DNA of 64,000 nucleotides from the NCBI GenBank assembly GCA_037693485.1, contig CM075346.1:106374501-106438500 (forward strand), read 5' to 3'. A program made the position numbers and the translations under genes. Positions 33,901-45,950 of this stretch are shown one piece after another. The notes under the pieces are model-generated. The model did not search any database. It had not been told where the DNA came from and saw nothing but the letters and a program-made list of their open reading frames with translations. The DNA is from Kitagawia praeruptora (Eukaryota; Streptophyta; Magnoliopsida; Apiales; Apiaceae). The stretch's first letter is position 1; each line of letters begins with the position of its first letter.

Positions 33901-33985
33901 TATATTCACTAAGCCATTAGATGAAGCCACCTTCACAAGGTTGGTAAGTGAGATTGGAATGCTGAATTCTTCAGATTCTGGCTAA
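30951..33985 (+). pseudogene. Element F integrase, RT and RNase H, multiply broken
   Basis: Pre-integrase and zinc finger occur at 31010-31429 (WHKKLSHLNF...CEACQKGK). The integrase core follows in another frame to 32340, with RSDNGTEF and the Glu of VVERKNRTL. In-frame stops lie at 32338-32340 and 32443-32445. RT occurs at 32476-33063 (MDVKSAFLNG; IYVDDIIFGST), then a frame change to 33985, with RT end and RNase H (SDADYAGCRVDRKSTSG, TAEAEYIAAGSC, DIFTKPL). At least three frame changes are needed. This copy cannot make a functional Pol. Confidence 0.92.
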
Positions 33986-34828
33986 GTGAATACAGCATCT
34001 AGATTGTTGCAGTAGTAAACACTTACTTTATCTAAATTCTCAATATTTTTGGAGTAAGTGTTGGCTGAAATATGATTTATAAATATTTCAAATCTGTTGC
34101 ATATGTTGAAAATCATATTTTCATTAACTTAAAATTTCTATGAAATTTTGAGAAAATCACTATTTAATTTGCTAGGATATTCTTCAATGAATATGTCTGG
34201 TAAATTTTAAAAGATAGTGAAAATCAAATTTTTATGAGTGATGGATATAGTTCGATAAGTCAGACTTCTCGAATGATTCACTATTCGACATCTCTAACAA
34301 GTCTCATTAGAGTACTCTTGAGTTCTCGAATAGAGCCTTTCTGAGATATCGAATAGAGGTATTCTTGACTTCTCGAATATAGTAACTGAGTTCTCGAATG
34401 ATTGAGTTCTCGAACACTATATTTGAGTTCTCGAATCATTTGAAAAGGATGAATTCTCGCTGAATATTAACCGATTTTGGACTTTTGTCTAAAAGTTTAA
34501 TTCACTCATAAAAACACATTTTATTTAATTTAGAATTATTTCTGAGTTAGATAACTGCCAGCTGTGAGTTTCTATCTGCTTGAGTTATCGATTAAGCATT
34601 TCTTGACTTCTCGAATAGTTGTTTTCTACTTCTCGAATGCCTGACTTGTCGATACAAACTTTCATCTAATCGACAATTCAAGTACTTCATACTTATACAA
34701 ATCCACATCTATTCGATTCATTTCATTCGATTTCTCAAGCATCTACACTCTCTAAACCCCTGAAACCCTAGCTACGAAAAGCCAAATTTCTTCTTCAACC
34801 TTCAATTTTCTCTCTCTCTTCTACACAA

Positions 34829-37800
34829 ATGGCAACAGTAAAGTTCAACACCAACTTCATCGCTCTCACTAGTGATGTTGAAGCACCCAATGCCAATTTC
34901 AAGTGCTTTGTGAAGTGGATGGCTGAGTCATACATCAAGGATGCACTCTCTGCCAACCCAACTCTGTATCTAGATATCCTGGAACAGTTTTGGGGTACTG
35001 CTATTGTGGAGGTTGTAGCCCTGGAAAACGCAATCACTTCATATATCATCTACTGCAAGATTCAAGATAAGGAAATCACTATCACTCCTACAGACATGAA
35101 TCAAGCACTGGGCCTACAACAAGAGTCATTTGACAGACTGGCCACAAATGCAGAGTTAGAGGAATTCTTTGAGTTCATCAACTACTCAGATGGGATCAAT
35201 CTTGGAAAGCTAAACAGAAAGAATCTGAGAAAGGAGTGGAGCTATGTGTTTGCAACTCTTCTTCAAGTCTTCACTGCCAGGAAATCAAGCTTTGATCAAA
35301 TCAGTGCACCTGTGCAGCAAATTGGCTATGCATTGGCCTATGGAAAGAAGATAGATGTTGGCCAAATCATCCTCCAAGAACTATATGGAAGACTTGGTAA
35401 GAACACAACCAAGAGAGGTACTGATATTTTCTTCCCTCGCTTTATTCAATCTGTACTTAATTTTAAGAATGCTTCATTGATTGAATTGCCTGGGATTGAT
35501 AAAAATAAAATAGGCTATCCTAAGTCCATGACCAAACTCATTTTTGGTAATTTGGAGACTAGGAATGATGTGGATGTAAGACTAAACATAACTCCCCATA
35601 TGGAGAGTTTGTTTAGAACTTATCCCCACAACATGCCAACATTTGATGCAAAATCTAAGTTAGCACAGCCCAAGCAAGTAGAACAAAATGCTAACCCAGG
35701 GCCTGCTAACCAACCCTCTCAACCAAACACTCTACCACACACTGAGCCAACTGCACCATCCTCTCAAAAGGGTGATGTTAGTAAAAAGAAGAGAAAGGAA
35801 GTAATGTCTGCACCATTAAATATACTATCTGAAGCAGCATTAGCTGTTGAATTAGGGCTAGAAAGTGAGGAACCTGAGTCACCCTTACAAAAGCCAAAGA
35901 AGAAGAAAACTAAGACCACCTCTTCAGTCACACAAATGGCTGAAGTTGTAAAATCAGGGGCACACAGCTCACTAGGTGTATTCTCTCAACAGGGTGCACC
36001 TATAGAATCAAGCATCCTCCCCAATGCACCTTCTTGTACAGAGTCAGCACATGGGAGTGATAAGGCTGGCACTACACTGAGTGGAGAGCACATCACATTT
36101 GAAACTCCCTCTATCTCTCAGGGGGAGTTGCCAAAATCTACTCTAAAACACACTTCTCTTCCAGAATCTTCATCACAAATTTCTTTGGAGCCTGTAATTC
36201 AAGCAATTGAAGAGCAAGGCATTGATCACCAAGAATCCTTTTCTCTTGGTGAGCCAATGGACTCAAGTGACTTAGTGCATGACACTTTGCTCACCACCCA
36301 GGACCCACATTTAGATGGTGAAGGAATGCATGCTGGGGCATATCCTAATGACACCATCACAAACACAGAGGTTCCACTAGTTTTTACTAGAGACTCTGTG
36401 CTTGTGTCAACTGCTGGTGTAACTCATCCCACTTCTGTGGTGACACCAGCAGTAGAGTCAATCCATCCGGTTATAGAAGTTACATCTGTAACTGAGGAGT
36501 CTAGCTTGCCTAGCTCTAGCTCTGACTTTATGTCACAATGGCTGAAGCCTGTGCAACATGACAGTGCTTCAGGATCAGGGTCTGTTCCACAAACATTGAC
36601 GGTTGAAGCACTCCAAAGCTTAATTGTGGATCAGATTCCTGAGTTTGTAAAGATAGCTCAGAACCTTGTCACCTCCAATATCCCTAATCCAGACTATGAG
36701 GCCATCTTACTATGCCATAGGGATGATGTGGAGATGCAGAAGGCCAAGATTATTGATGATGCTGAGAGAGATGGAAATGTAGATGCCTGGATGCAAGGAA
36801 AGAATGATATAACTCTCAATGAAGCACTTCAATATCTTAGAGAGGAATACATCACTTCACTGGGGTCCAATGCAAAATCCCTGTCTCCTGGTGAAGTGTA
36901 TGAAGCTGTCAATGATTCCTACAAGGGTTTCCTCAAGGCTGCACACTACCTTGGCAAGGGAGTCAAAACTGAAGTCAATAGGGTGTGTGACAAGACAGCC
37001 ACTTCAGTAGCAGAAGTCAAGAGGGCCTTTGATGCTAAATTTCCTCAACTGGATGGTGTGGTCAAAGATCTCAAACACTGCAACACCACCTGCACAAAGA
37101 TGGACAATGGCCTAGCCCTCCTCAAAGATACAGTCTCAGGCCTAGGCAGCAAATTTCAAAATCTATCTGATCAGACTACAGAGGCCAATGCCATGCTAAG
37201 GACAATGTTCAAAAATCTTTATGGAGATAGGCTAGTGACTGAAGTCCCTGTGCATGAGCTGTCTAAGTATGAAGTGAAGAGGCTGCAGGATCAATCTTTA
37301 TCTGGTTTCAAGGCCAATGAGCTATTCACTAAGGTGAACACTCTTGAAAAGGAGGTGGCTACTCTCACTGAGTCAAATGCTCACCTTACAGACAAGGTTG
37401 CCCTTCTCCATGATTAGTTGGACACTCAAGCAACCACCACAGCTGATGTCCTTCTGCATCAGCAATCCATGTTGGCAGCAATGATGAAGCACATGGGTCT
37501 CCCTCTACCTGAAGAATCTTTCAACCCACAGGTGATTTCTAAAGCCTCTGTGCCTGACAACAAGCCTAAGGGGGAGAAAAGGTCCAGGAACTCAAATCCA
37601 AAGGGGGAGAAACCTAAGGAGAAAGGCATAGAGATAAATGAGGGAGGTCATCATCGAGCACAATCTACAACCAATGTGCCAAGCAAAGGCAAATCCAAAG
37701 TTGATGAGCCTCCTACCTTACTGCCAGTTGTTACTCTACCAACTGTGCACATTACTACTCCTGGTGGTCAAAAGCAATCCATAACTACCACAGTGGTTGC

Positions 37801-39583
37801 AGGGAGTATGCCTTCTGACAAACTTCCATCCTCCATGCCTGAGAGTGCCAAGCCTGTAGAAGTTAAAGTTGTTACTGAGGCCAAGCTACAAGAAGTTGCT
37901 AACTCAAATGTCTATCATGATAAAGCCTTCTTGGAGTTTCTGAAAGCCACAAGGGAACAGGTTGGTGACACTCAGTTCTATCTGAGGGAGTTGAAGAAGC
38001 AGATTGATTACATCACTGTCATCCCTAAGAAAGTCAATAATCTATGGATCAAGGAGATAGTGATGATATCCAAATTAAAGATATGGCATCTAACATACAA
38101 GACTCTACAAGAACTAAAACACTCAGAGATAGATGCCATACTTGAGCTTATTGAGAAGAACAATGAGAACAACAAAAGTCTGTTTGATGACTTGAGGAAT
38201 GACCAACCTTCAAGGCTACCAGAAGTGATCAAGAAACCATGGACAATCATCTATCAGTCTGGCACCAGAATTGAAGACATCAAGCAATTGGTCATTCCCC
38301 ATGATCTCACCTCTCGAAATCACAGACTGGTCATTGCTATCATTGATCAACTACAGAAGAAGGTTGGAGCCAGAAATGCTGAAGAAATTGAAGCTCTGCA
38401 CATTCTCAGATCTTTTATAGCAACTGGTGAACTTCCAGAGAATGCTCAACCTAGGAGAAATAAGGATGATGATTCTGAAGATGAAAGTGATGGGAGGAGA
38501 AGACATCACAGGAGAGATAAGGGTGATGAAGACAAGAAGAAGAAGAAGAGTGACAAGGATAAGAAGAATGATGATGACCAAGGCAAAATCTATGAGAAGA
38601 AGATTGGAAAACAGCAAGCCATGAACATTACTAATGATACTCCTACCACAACACAAGGCTCAATGTCTAGGGTGGATGTCACTGGTAATGATTCATCAAA
38701 ATCTACATCTCTGGCCTCTGCAAATGGTTTACTACCTCAAGAAGAGAAGGAGATTCAAGTCAAGAAACCATATGTGTGTTTCAAAAAGCAAACTGCTAAT
38801 GGAACACTACTATGGTCATCTAGCAAGGGTCACAAGTTACTGCCTGGCAATCATGTAAAGAAGATTAAAGTCAAACATGCTGCAAGAAGAGTGAAGCTAT
38901 CCAAATCAAGAGCCCTAACAATCATTCCAGGATTGAAACTCCAGCCACTTGATGAAGACTTTGATGAAGAGCAACTGCAATTTCTAATAGCTCAAAAGAT
39001 ATGCTATGCTGCAATTGTGGATGACCACCTTGAGATCAAGTACATTGATGGGAGAGAAATGAAATTCAGACAAGGGGGTTGTCAACATTGGGGTAAATTG
39101 TATGAGATAGAAAGAATCATTGCATTACTGGACTCTAAAGACAAGGTGGAGAAAGTATGGAAGCTGGAATTAATTGACTTTGTGAAAATGAAGAGAGATT
39201 ATGCTGAAAAGATGAGAAAGGGCTGCTATGAGAAGTGGTTAGAAAGGGAGAAAGAAATTGACAGACTGGAGATGGAAGCAGAAAAGCTAAGGGCAAAGGG
39301 ATTGTGTAGAGTTCAGTTTGATCCCTATGTGGTGAAGTATAGGAGAAGAAATGGAGATAATGTCAATATTAGAATGAACCTACTCAGTCACTATCCTGCC
39401 AACATTCTGAAGCCAGTGCTTGAAGATTTCAAAAACTCTATCATGATTGAAGAATTGGATGCTATGGCAGAAATCATAAGAGCAATAGATGAGAATGCAA
39501 GAAAGGAGAAAGAAAGGAAACAGAAAGCATATGATGATCTACAAGCCAAAGCAATGGAGATGCAATCAAATGAAAATGGCTAG
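34829..39583 (+). pseudogene. Element F post-pol ORF, second copy with one nonsense codon
   Basis: Same frame and length as 23228-27982, but a TAG (37415-37417) replaces the Gln codon CAG after residue 862, giving fragments of 862 and 721 aa. About 30 other residues differ between the copies. Both the N-terminal domain and the C-terminal region remain readable. The change is a C-to-T transition, typical of methylated retroelements. Confidence 0.88.
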
Positions 39584-39741
39584 TACCTCATCATACTGTA
39601 AGAGCATTTATCTTGTAATTCCATTTATGTGTTCAATCAGTATACATACCTGTACTTTTAAAGTCTTATCCTTATGTATGTTAGGCTTGTTATCAGACAT
39701 GAAATTGTGACTAAGGGTCTCACTCACAATTTGGGGGAGAT

Positions 39742-41031
39742 TGTTAGTTATAGAGGCATGCCTGTACACATCTAATAACAAGCCTAATTGTTTGTAATGC
39801 TTTGCATTACCTACATTACCTCTTAACTGAGGGAACCTCTAGTTATAGAGTTTCTGTTTGTATTGTACTTGTAGTAGGCATCAAATCCTAGTTGTGTAAT
39901 TGTACAAATAGAGTCTAGAATAATGCTTGAAAGAAGTTCCAAGGTTCATGCCTCAAGCAAGGAGTTAAAGACTGTCAAATAATCACAGTTGGGATTTGAA
40001 GAAATGAAGAATTTGCCTAAGTACCAATTCGAGAAGTATATTTGTCTATTCGAGAAGTCCAGCATTCGAGAAGTCAGGGATTCGATATCTCAAGACACTA
40101 TTCATTATCTCTGAATACACTGTTCGATATCTCATTCGATATCTCAGATATTCGATATGTCTACTACTCTATTCGAGAACTCAAGAAGTCAACAAGTCAA
40201 GATGGTATTCGAGTTCTCAAAGAGTCAACAAGTCAAAGTTCCATTCGATATCTCAAGGACTCAGAAAGCTATTCGATATCTCGAGGATTCGATAAGTCAA
40301 ATGTTCTATTCGACAACTCAAGGAATCCTGATGGAAAAGAGCTATTCGAGAAGTGGTTCGATATGTCAATATAACAGTATTCGAGAACTCAGAGTTATCG
40401 ATCAAGTCAATTCTAGTTCTCGAATCACTTACTTAGTCACTTCTCGAATACATTCTTGGAGACAAAATACTGAAGGAATTGTACAAGTAAGAAACCTGCA
40501 ACAAGCCAATGCACTTTATGGACCACAATCTGTAACGTGCTCTGGAAAGCCTACAAGGAAGCTTGGAGAGATATAGAAGAGACAAGGAGCTAAAGAAGTG
40601 GATCTAAACAGGCTTTGCAAAGTCAAATCTGTAACCGTTTGGTCACTTACTCAAAAAGGATAGACAGACTAGAAAGTAATTTGTTTAGCTACCTTATTTG
40701 CAGTAAGTAGGCTGTATCCATGTTCTATAAGGACACAGCCTCACTTCATAACTTAGTAACTTTTTGCGAGTCAAGTTTTTCATACACTGTAAGCTATATC
40801 TCTCTGAGAAAAACGAAGCTGAGAATACTATCATTTGTATTCACAGATTGTAGCAACCTTTATCTAATAATACATTAGATTAAAGTGATATTGTGTTCTG
40901 TGTTGTTCTTTATCCGCATATACATCTCTGCACACACAACACTTGTTTGCTACACAGACTCAAGGCACGAAAAGTTCAAGAATCCATTCACCCCCCCCTC
41001 TATATTCTTTCTTTGTGTTCAATACTCAACA
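39742..41031 (+). repeat. Element F LTR (3')
   Basis: The partner of 28141-29429. By eye about nine substitutions and one indel separate them (about 0.7%). Confidence 0.93.
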
Positions 41032-41112
41032 CAAATGTGTAAGAACAATTAAACACATAATTGCTAAGGAAACAATAAGAATAACTAAAATGTATAGATC
41101 AGAACATCAAAC

Positions 41113-41501
41113 CTGTCCTTTAAAGTTCTTAGCATGCCATATTTTCCGTGTGAGCTCCCCAAAACGCTGCACCAGAGGAGATTTGCTGTGTGCATAGTTT
41201 TCAGGGATGAGAAAAAAGTTCCTTAATGGAGTTACACGAATTAAGACTGGATAGTAACATTCACAAAATCAGTCTCTTTGATGTTGTTAAGTCCCACCTA
41301 AACAATGACAAACATAGGCTGATTGGCAACAGCACTTAAAATCGAAACAGCACTAGACATAAAGAATTAGAGAATAAGATGTGAAAGAATTCCAGGACGA
41401 TAACGAAACTGAGTACCATTCCGGGAAGATAATCAGATCCATCAAGTACCCTAGACCATTGCCTGTTTTTATCAAGCAGATCAACTTGCTCCCTGCTAAA
41501 T
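41113..41501 (-). pseudogene. Captured fragment of a USP39/SAD1-type splicing factor gene (two exons and intron)
   Basis: Two exons on the minus strand with GT-AG borders. Exon 41501-41417 (85 bp) encodes FSREQVDLLDK, then SRVLDGSDYLPGM. Exon 41297-41113 (185 bp) starts VGLNNIKETDFVNV and ends RFGELTRKIWHAKNFKGQ. The join gives YLPGM-VGLNNI in phase 0, as in the ubiquitin-hydrolase-like domain of USP39/SAD1, a component of the U4/U6.U5 tri-snRNP. A single base is missing near 41240 (after VTIQS), which shifts the frame before the FFLIPENY segment. The retained 119-bp intron shows capture at the DNA level rather than by reverse transcription. The rest of the gene is absent, so no functional protein is expected. 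Confidence 0.85.
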
Positions 41502-42474
41502 CTGTGAAGTACACAAAATATAATTAAATGAATGAATTGGTAGGATAAATTGATATGAAGGCACGACAACATAGCTTGGCAAGTTGGTTAGCTTTCTTAA
41601 TTTCTACTCCTTTCGTCCCGCATTAAACGTCCCACTCCCACTCCCATCGTTTCTTCCCAATTTTTTCATAAAATTTAAGGGGTATAAAAGACATGTTTGT
41701 AAAAAAATATTTTTAGCCTGCCTTTGTTTTGTATAAAAGAACAAAAAACATTAAAATAAAAACCAATAACTGTCAAGACTTGTAGTATTAATACTAAACA
41801 ATTGTCGTAACTAGTTGTATTATGATGTGAGGGTAAATAGCAGGACCAGTGGTATCTATTCTATTCTGCAATATATGAAAATGGCTTTGCCGCCACTCTC
41901 TCTCTCTCAAGCAATCTCTTCTCTCTCAACTCTGTCTCTCTCTCTCTCTCTTCTAATTTTTATCTCTACTCTCTGAATCTGTCTCCATATCTCCCTAGTT
42001 CTGCCAATTTATCCATATTTACTGTCAATTACTTAACATATATAAAACATCAGAAAACATACATAAAGAGATAGAGAACCTCACATAATAAACATGTAAA
42101 AAAAAACTATCTTTAGTTATCTTTTTTATACACCTGAAACCGTGTGAAAGAAAAATGTTGAGTAAGTAATAAGTAATGCATGAAATAAACCTGGCCTACA
42201 GATTGTAATAAATGTTGAGATTAAATAGTTCATTATTTTATTTTATTTTACTACTTGTAAAAGAGGCAAATAAGTAATATTCCAAGATGCTGAGAATACA
42301 CCCTAAAAGAATCAAAATTGAACTCAAATTTCACCGGGGAACTCAACATATGCACACCCCATAGAAAAAAACTACATATATGAAGCACAAAATAGTTTTA
42401 AATCTGGTTTATGAGAAAAGGACATCACAAAAAAAACATAAAGAGGAGGGGTGAAAAAAAACAGGGGAAGGGAC
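41502..42474. other. Element E spacer
   Basis: No gene seen. A CT-rich tract lies at 41895-41960. At about 41604-41640 a stretch TACTCCTTTCGTCCCGCATT resembles one end of a Stowaway-type MITE, but no partner end was found. Confidence 0.4.
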
Positions 42475-42990
42475 CTTGTTTTTATCATCAATGTCAACAT
42501 CTGTAGAAGTGTCAGTCTGTTGGCTATTATCTGCCAGCCCAGAATCTCCCAAGTTCTCAAAATGCCCATTTCCCAATGCATTTCCACCCACTAAACCCAC
42601 CATTGTTGCTGCCTTCATCAACTGCCCTATATCTACTCCTGTTGATCCTCCCATCTTTGTTGAACTATAATTCTATAATCCCCACAACATGTACATAAAC
42701 AGATGCATACATACAAGTAATCGAAGGAGATAAAGGAGAGAAATGAGAGAAAGGGTGTAATACTTACCAATCTAGCCCCAAACCCACTTAATCGAAGCCC
42801 CAAATCGAAAGCCCAAACTGGAGAGAGCTTGAAATTGAAATTAAACAACAATTAGTTGAAGTTTAAGCACAAAACATGAATCAATTAAACTTAAAACTGG
42901 AACCCAAAAAGCCCCAATTGAAGAAACCCTAAATTTGAAGCCTCATAGCGAGAGGTATATTCCAAAAAGACAGCACTCCAATTTCTGAAG
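42475..42990 (-). pseudogene. Captured 5' gene fragment: leader exon, intron and 60-codon first coding exon
   Basis: On the minus strand, a leader ends at a GT donor (exon edge 42768, GTAAGTATT follows). A 96-bp intron ends in AG at 42672-42673, and an ATG follows at 42654. The coding exon runs exactly 60 codons to a donor at 42474/42473 (AACAAG then GTCCC). It encodes MGGSTGVDIGQLMKAATMVG, then a Gly/Asn-rich and Asp-rich stretch. I do not recognise the gene. Its exon-intron layout, codon-like composition and position in a CACTA element argue for a captured host 5' end. The leader is repeated in diverged form near 43890-44130. Confidence 0.6.
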
Positions 42991-44130
42991 ACTAGTAAGT
43001 ATTCGAGAAAAAATATCATTACATGAACAAAAACTAAACGCAAATTCCAAGATGAAATTACCACCAAAAAATTTAGTACTCACTTGTCAATATCCAAACC
43101 AGCATATTGAAAAGGTTTTAGCAGTCAAGGAGTTACAAACATTCTGGAACATCATATTAATAGTGATCAAGTTAATGTTGTAAAATGATATCAGAGTTGA
43201 CATGAATCTAACTCCAACACCTAAAAATTAAAATGCAATACAATGTTAGTTACCCAAGTGAAATGAACTTGAACAATGACACAAAAAGAACAATGCATAA
43301 ACTCAAAGAAAAGAGGATATCTACGAAGGAATTAATGACAATGTACATCAGCTAGATCTACAAGTTTTAAGTCATAAATAAAATATTGAGTACACTAATA
43401 AGAATAACATATATTATAGAATCTAACCCATTAGTTATATGGAAATCTACAATACTCGACATAAATTTGATAATTTTTTTAAAAAATCCACTTTTTAACA
43501 TAAATGTCAGTTGTTACATAACTCCAAGTCAAATACCTGTATAGAGAAATTGCCATCTTCACATTATAAAACACAAAGACAATTAACCCAGTAAACATTT
43601 TGCAAATCTAAGCAAAGGTTTTCAAGCATATATAAAACAGATTCTCCGAAGAGCAGAGCATACAGATTAGTGTTTGTGCCATCAATTCCCATATGTGCGC
43701 AGGACAGGAAACAAGGTCTTCCAGCCAAGGGTGATTGTCTACCAAGATACAAAATCTGAGAAAAGGAATTGAAGATATAAGAGACCGAACAATAACAATA
43801 ACGAAATTGTTGAAAACAGATGAATACATTCCATATACATCCACTGAAAACTACCAATCGAAAGGAGAGAAAGGGGTAATACTTACGAATCGAAGCCCCA
43901 AATCTACTTAATTGAAACTCCAAATCCATTTAAGAAGCCCCAAATCAAAAGCCCAAACTCGAACAGGCCTGAAATCGAAAATATGTCGTAATTAGTTGAA
44001 GTTTAAGTGCAAAAATTGAATAAATTAAACTAAAAACAATGAACCCCTAATCTAAAAAAACCCTAATTTGAAGAAGCCCCAAACCGAAGCCATATTCAAT
44101 TGAGCAGCCTAATTTGTAAAAAATAACGTA
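42768..44130 (-). repeat. Duplicated leader-like segments in element E
   Basis: 42768-42990 and 43885-44130 share a series of phrases in the same order (minus strand): a GGGGCTTCGATTAAGT-like stretch, a GGGCTT..GATTTGGGGC block, AACTAATTGT and AGGGTTTCTTC. They look like two diverged copies of one 5' untranslated region. A GA-rich tract (44160-44205) follows the second. Confidence 0.5.
43560..43790 (-). pseudogene. Possible third captured exon in element E, unassigned
   Basis: After a TTTTCTCAG acceptor-like site on the minus strand near 43756, a frame reads DNHPWLEDLVSCPAHIWEL and continues to about 43608, where it hits a stop. It lies between the two leader-like copies. The family is not recognised and the evidence is weak. 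Confidence 0.35.
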
Positions 44131-44559
44131 CCAATTGAGAAGATTGAGAGGTTTGAGAAAAAGAGAGAGCAATCAAGAGAGCAAGAGAGCGAGAGAGCAG
44201 ATAGAATGAGAGTATAATTTTGCTTTAAGTGTTCAAACAATTATTTTCAAATAGGCGGGATATTTGTCCGCTAAAAATTTCACTGGGAACCGTGCTAAAA
44301 TTACAGTATTATTTTCCAATTTTTCCAATTATTTTTTTTATTTATTTGATTTTGTTTTTTTAATCATTATACATTTAATAAATAAATAGAACCTAAAAAA
44401 TAATAAAAAATAAATATCTTGATATTCGAAAAAAACCTCATTCCATTAATAAACTCTTACTTTTTTAAAAAATAAAATATTTTAAAGGTAAATGTGATTT
44501 TTAAGTAATTAAACAATTTTTTGGTTAAAAAATTCAAAATTGAGTTTATTAATGATCTA

Positions 44560-44744
44560 AGGTAACATATCATGTATGTTGCTAACATCCAACACTTTAA
44601 AGCTAAGGTAATATCACATTTGTGGCTAAGGTAACACAAAAAACAAAATGTTATATTAGGTCCAAAGTAACATGCATGCTAAGGTAACATATTCTAGCAA
44701 CATCCATGAAAAAGATGTAACGATAGCCCATCTATGGCGTAGTG
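44560..44744. repeat. Right end and subterminal repeats of element E
   Basis: About six copies of TAAGGTAACA-type words, ending in the terminal CACTACGCC (minus-strand reading from 44744). Confidence 0.75.
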
Positions 44745-45680
44745 ATGTTCTCTTCTTTTCCTTCAAAACTCATTCTTCTGACAAATCTTCACTCTTCAAT
44801 TGCTAGTCATTCTATGTACATTCTTCTAATAACTTTGCAAAAATCTTTCCAAGGACAATTCTGAGGTTTCTAAGATGTTATCATATTTCTTCTTACTCTC
44901 GTATCTTTCTGGGTGAACTTTTTCTTCAATGTCTTCACATGTCTTTTGTATATCTAGAAGTCTCAAAAAGCGAGTGGCACCTCAACAGCTTCCAATCAAG
45001 AGGTTCAACCTTCATTTACTCCTTTTGGGAAAATGCATAATTTTCACATCGTGCATCCAAGCTTACATGAGCTAACTCGGCGTAAGAAACAGGATACACT
45101 ACGCTTCTGTATGCAGATTCCAAATTAAATCCTCAAATAAAAAACCAAAGGATCGTGTTGAAAACTAACCGGAGACTAGTCTGAAGCCATCTTCTCGTAG
45201 ATCATTATCATCAGACTGCGAAACTCGTCATAAATACTCTCTCTAATTGTTCAAGCAATACTTCTTTCTTCTTCCGAACTGACTTATATGAACTGATCTC
45301 TCATCCCATGCTTTCATAGAATACGTTGGCAGCTTGCTTATAACCCCAACAATCTCCATTATTCGTAGGATGAAACAACCCTGGAACCTCTTGAACCATC
45401 TAAATAGCTTCCTAGAAACCTCGGCTGCTTGCTCTACTTGGAACTTTCAAACCTTTGTAAACTTAGAACCTCTTGTCTACATACTTCGAGTACTGTTTCC
45501 AAAACCATAATCTAAACCATAACCTTTCTTCATAACTTTTTAACTTTTCATTACTGAATAACTAGACCAGGTTCCTTATGAATAACTATTGATGACTACT
45601 AATCCTGCAAAGCAAACAATAAACATAAAACAGAAACTAATTAATGTTAGTAGAAATAATCCTGTTAAATTGGGTCAACT
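44745..45680 (-). other. Element D internal sequence, no gene seen
   Basis: CT-rich on the plus strand, with scattered AGGTTCCT/AGGAACCT words. It includes the block at 45055-45100, also found at 21697-21744. I see no protein domain on either strand. Confidence 0.55.
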
Positions 45681-45923
45681 CTTGGAAAGGTCACCTACCT
45701 GGTTCCCAATCCCAAACTCTAGGTCCCAACATGACTCGAGGCATGTTGGTTCCTTTTTTCTCTTGGAAAGGTCACCTGCTTGGTTCCCAATCCTAAACTC
45801 TAGGTCCCAACATGCCTCGAGGCATGTTGGTTCCTTTTTTTTCTTGGAAAGGTCACATGCTTGGTTCCCAATCCTAAACTCTAGGTCCCAACATGCCTCG
45901 AGGCATGTTGGTTCCTTTTTCTT
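45681..45923. repeat. Three tandem 81-bp units with a 16-bp palindrome (element D)
   Basis: Units start at 45681, 45762 and 45843 with CTTGGAAAGGTCAC. Units two and three contain the perfect palindrome CATGCCTCGAGGCATG; unit one has one change (CATGACTCGAGGCATG). Confidence 0.93.
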
Positions 45924-45950
45924 TTCTTTTTTTGCCTCAAGGCGATTCTA

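Larger units (their letters stand above)
22421..41031 (+). mobile_element. Element F: SIRE-like Copia in partial tandem (truncated copy, LTR, full copy, LTR)
   Basis: The order on the plus strand is: 3' part of one internal region (22421-28140), LTR (28141-29429), initiator-Met primer site, decayed gag-pol (29475-33985), post-pol ORF (34829-39583), PPT, LTR (39742-41031). The segment 22421-29429 repeats 34023-41031 at about 99%. The left copy starts abruptly at 22421, 38 bases after the pol stop in the corresponding copy, and its own gag-pol and 5' LTR are missing. No target duplication was found. Such three-part arrays arise by unequal recombination or by insertion of a tandem followed by deletion. 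The element lies in the CACTA element E. Confidence 0.9.
21792..44744. mobile_element. Element E: CACTA-like DNA transposon with captured gene fragments, interrupted by F
   Basis: The right end read inward on the minus strand starts CACTACGCCATAGATGGG and continues GCTATCGTTACATC. The left end starts CACCATAAACAGCC and continues TATGGTAACACC, a diverged inverted copy. Both ends carry many copies of a TAAGGTAACAT-type subterminal motif (21800-22030 and 44560-44720), as CACTA transposons do. Flanking triplets are ATA and ATG, an imperfect 3-bp duplication. Without F, the body is about 4.3 kb (21792-22420 and 41032-44744) and shows no transposase. It does show spliced-gene fragments, so it resembles a Pack-CACTA, a non-autonomous transposon that carries host exons. 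Confidence 0.75.

Noticed and set aside
41604..41640. Stowaway-type MITE end
   Set aside because: The TACTCC..CGTCCC word fits one terminus, but no inverted partner or TA duplication was found nearby.
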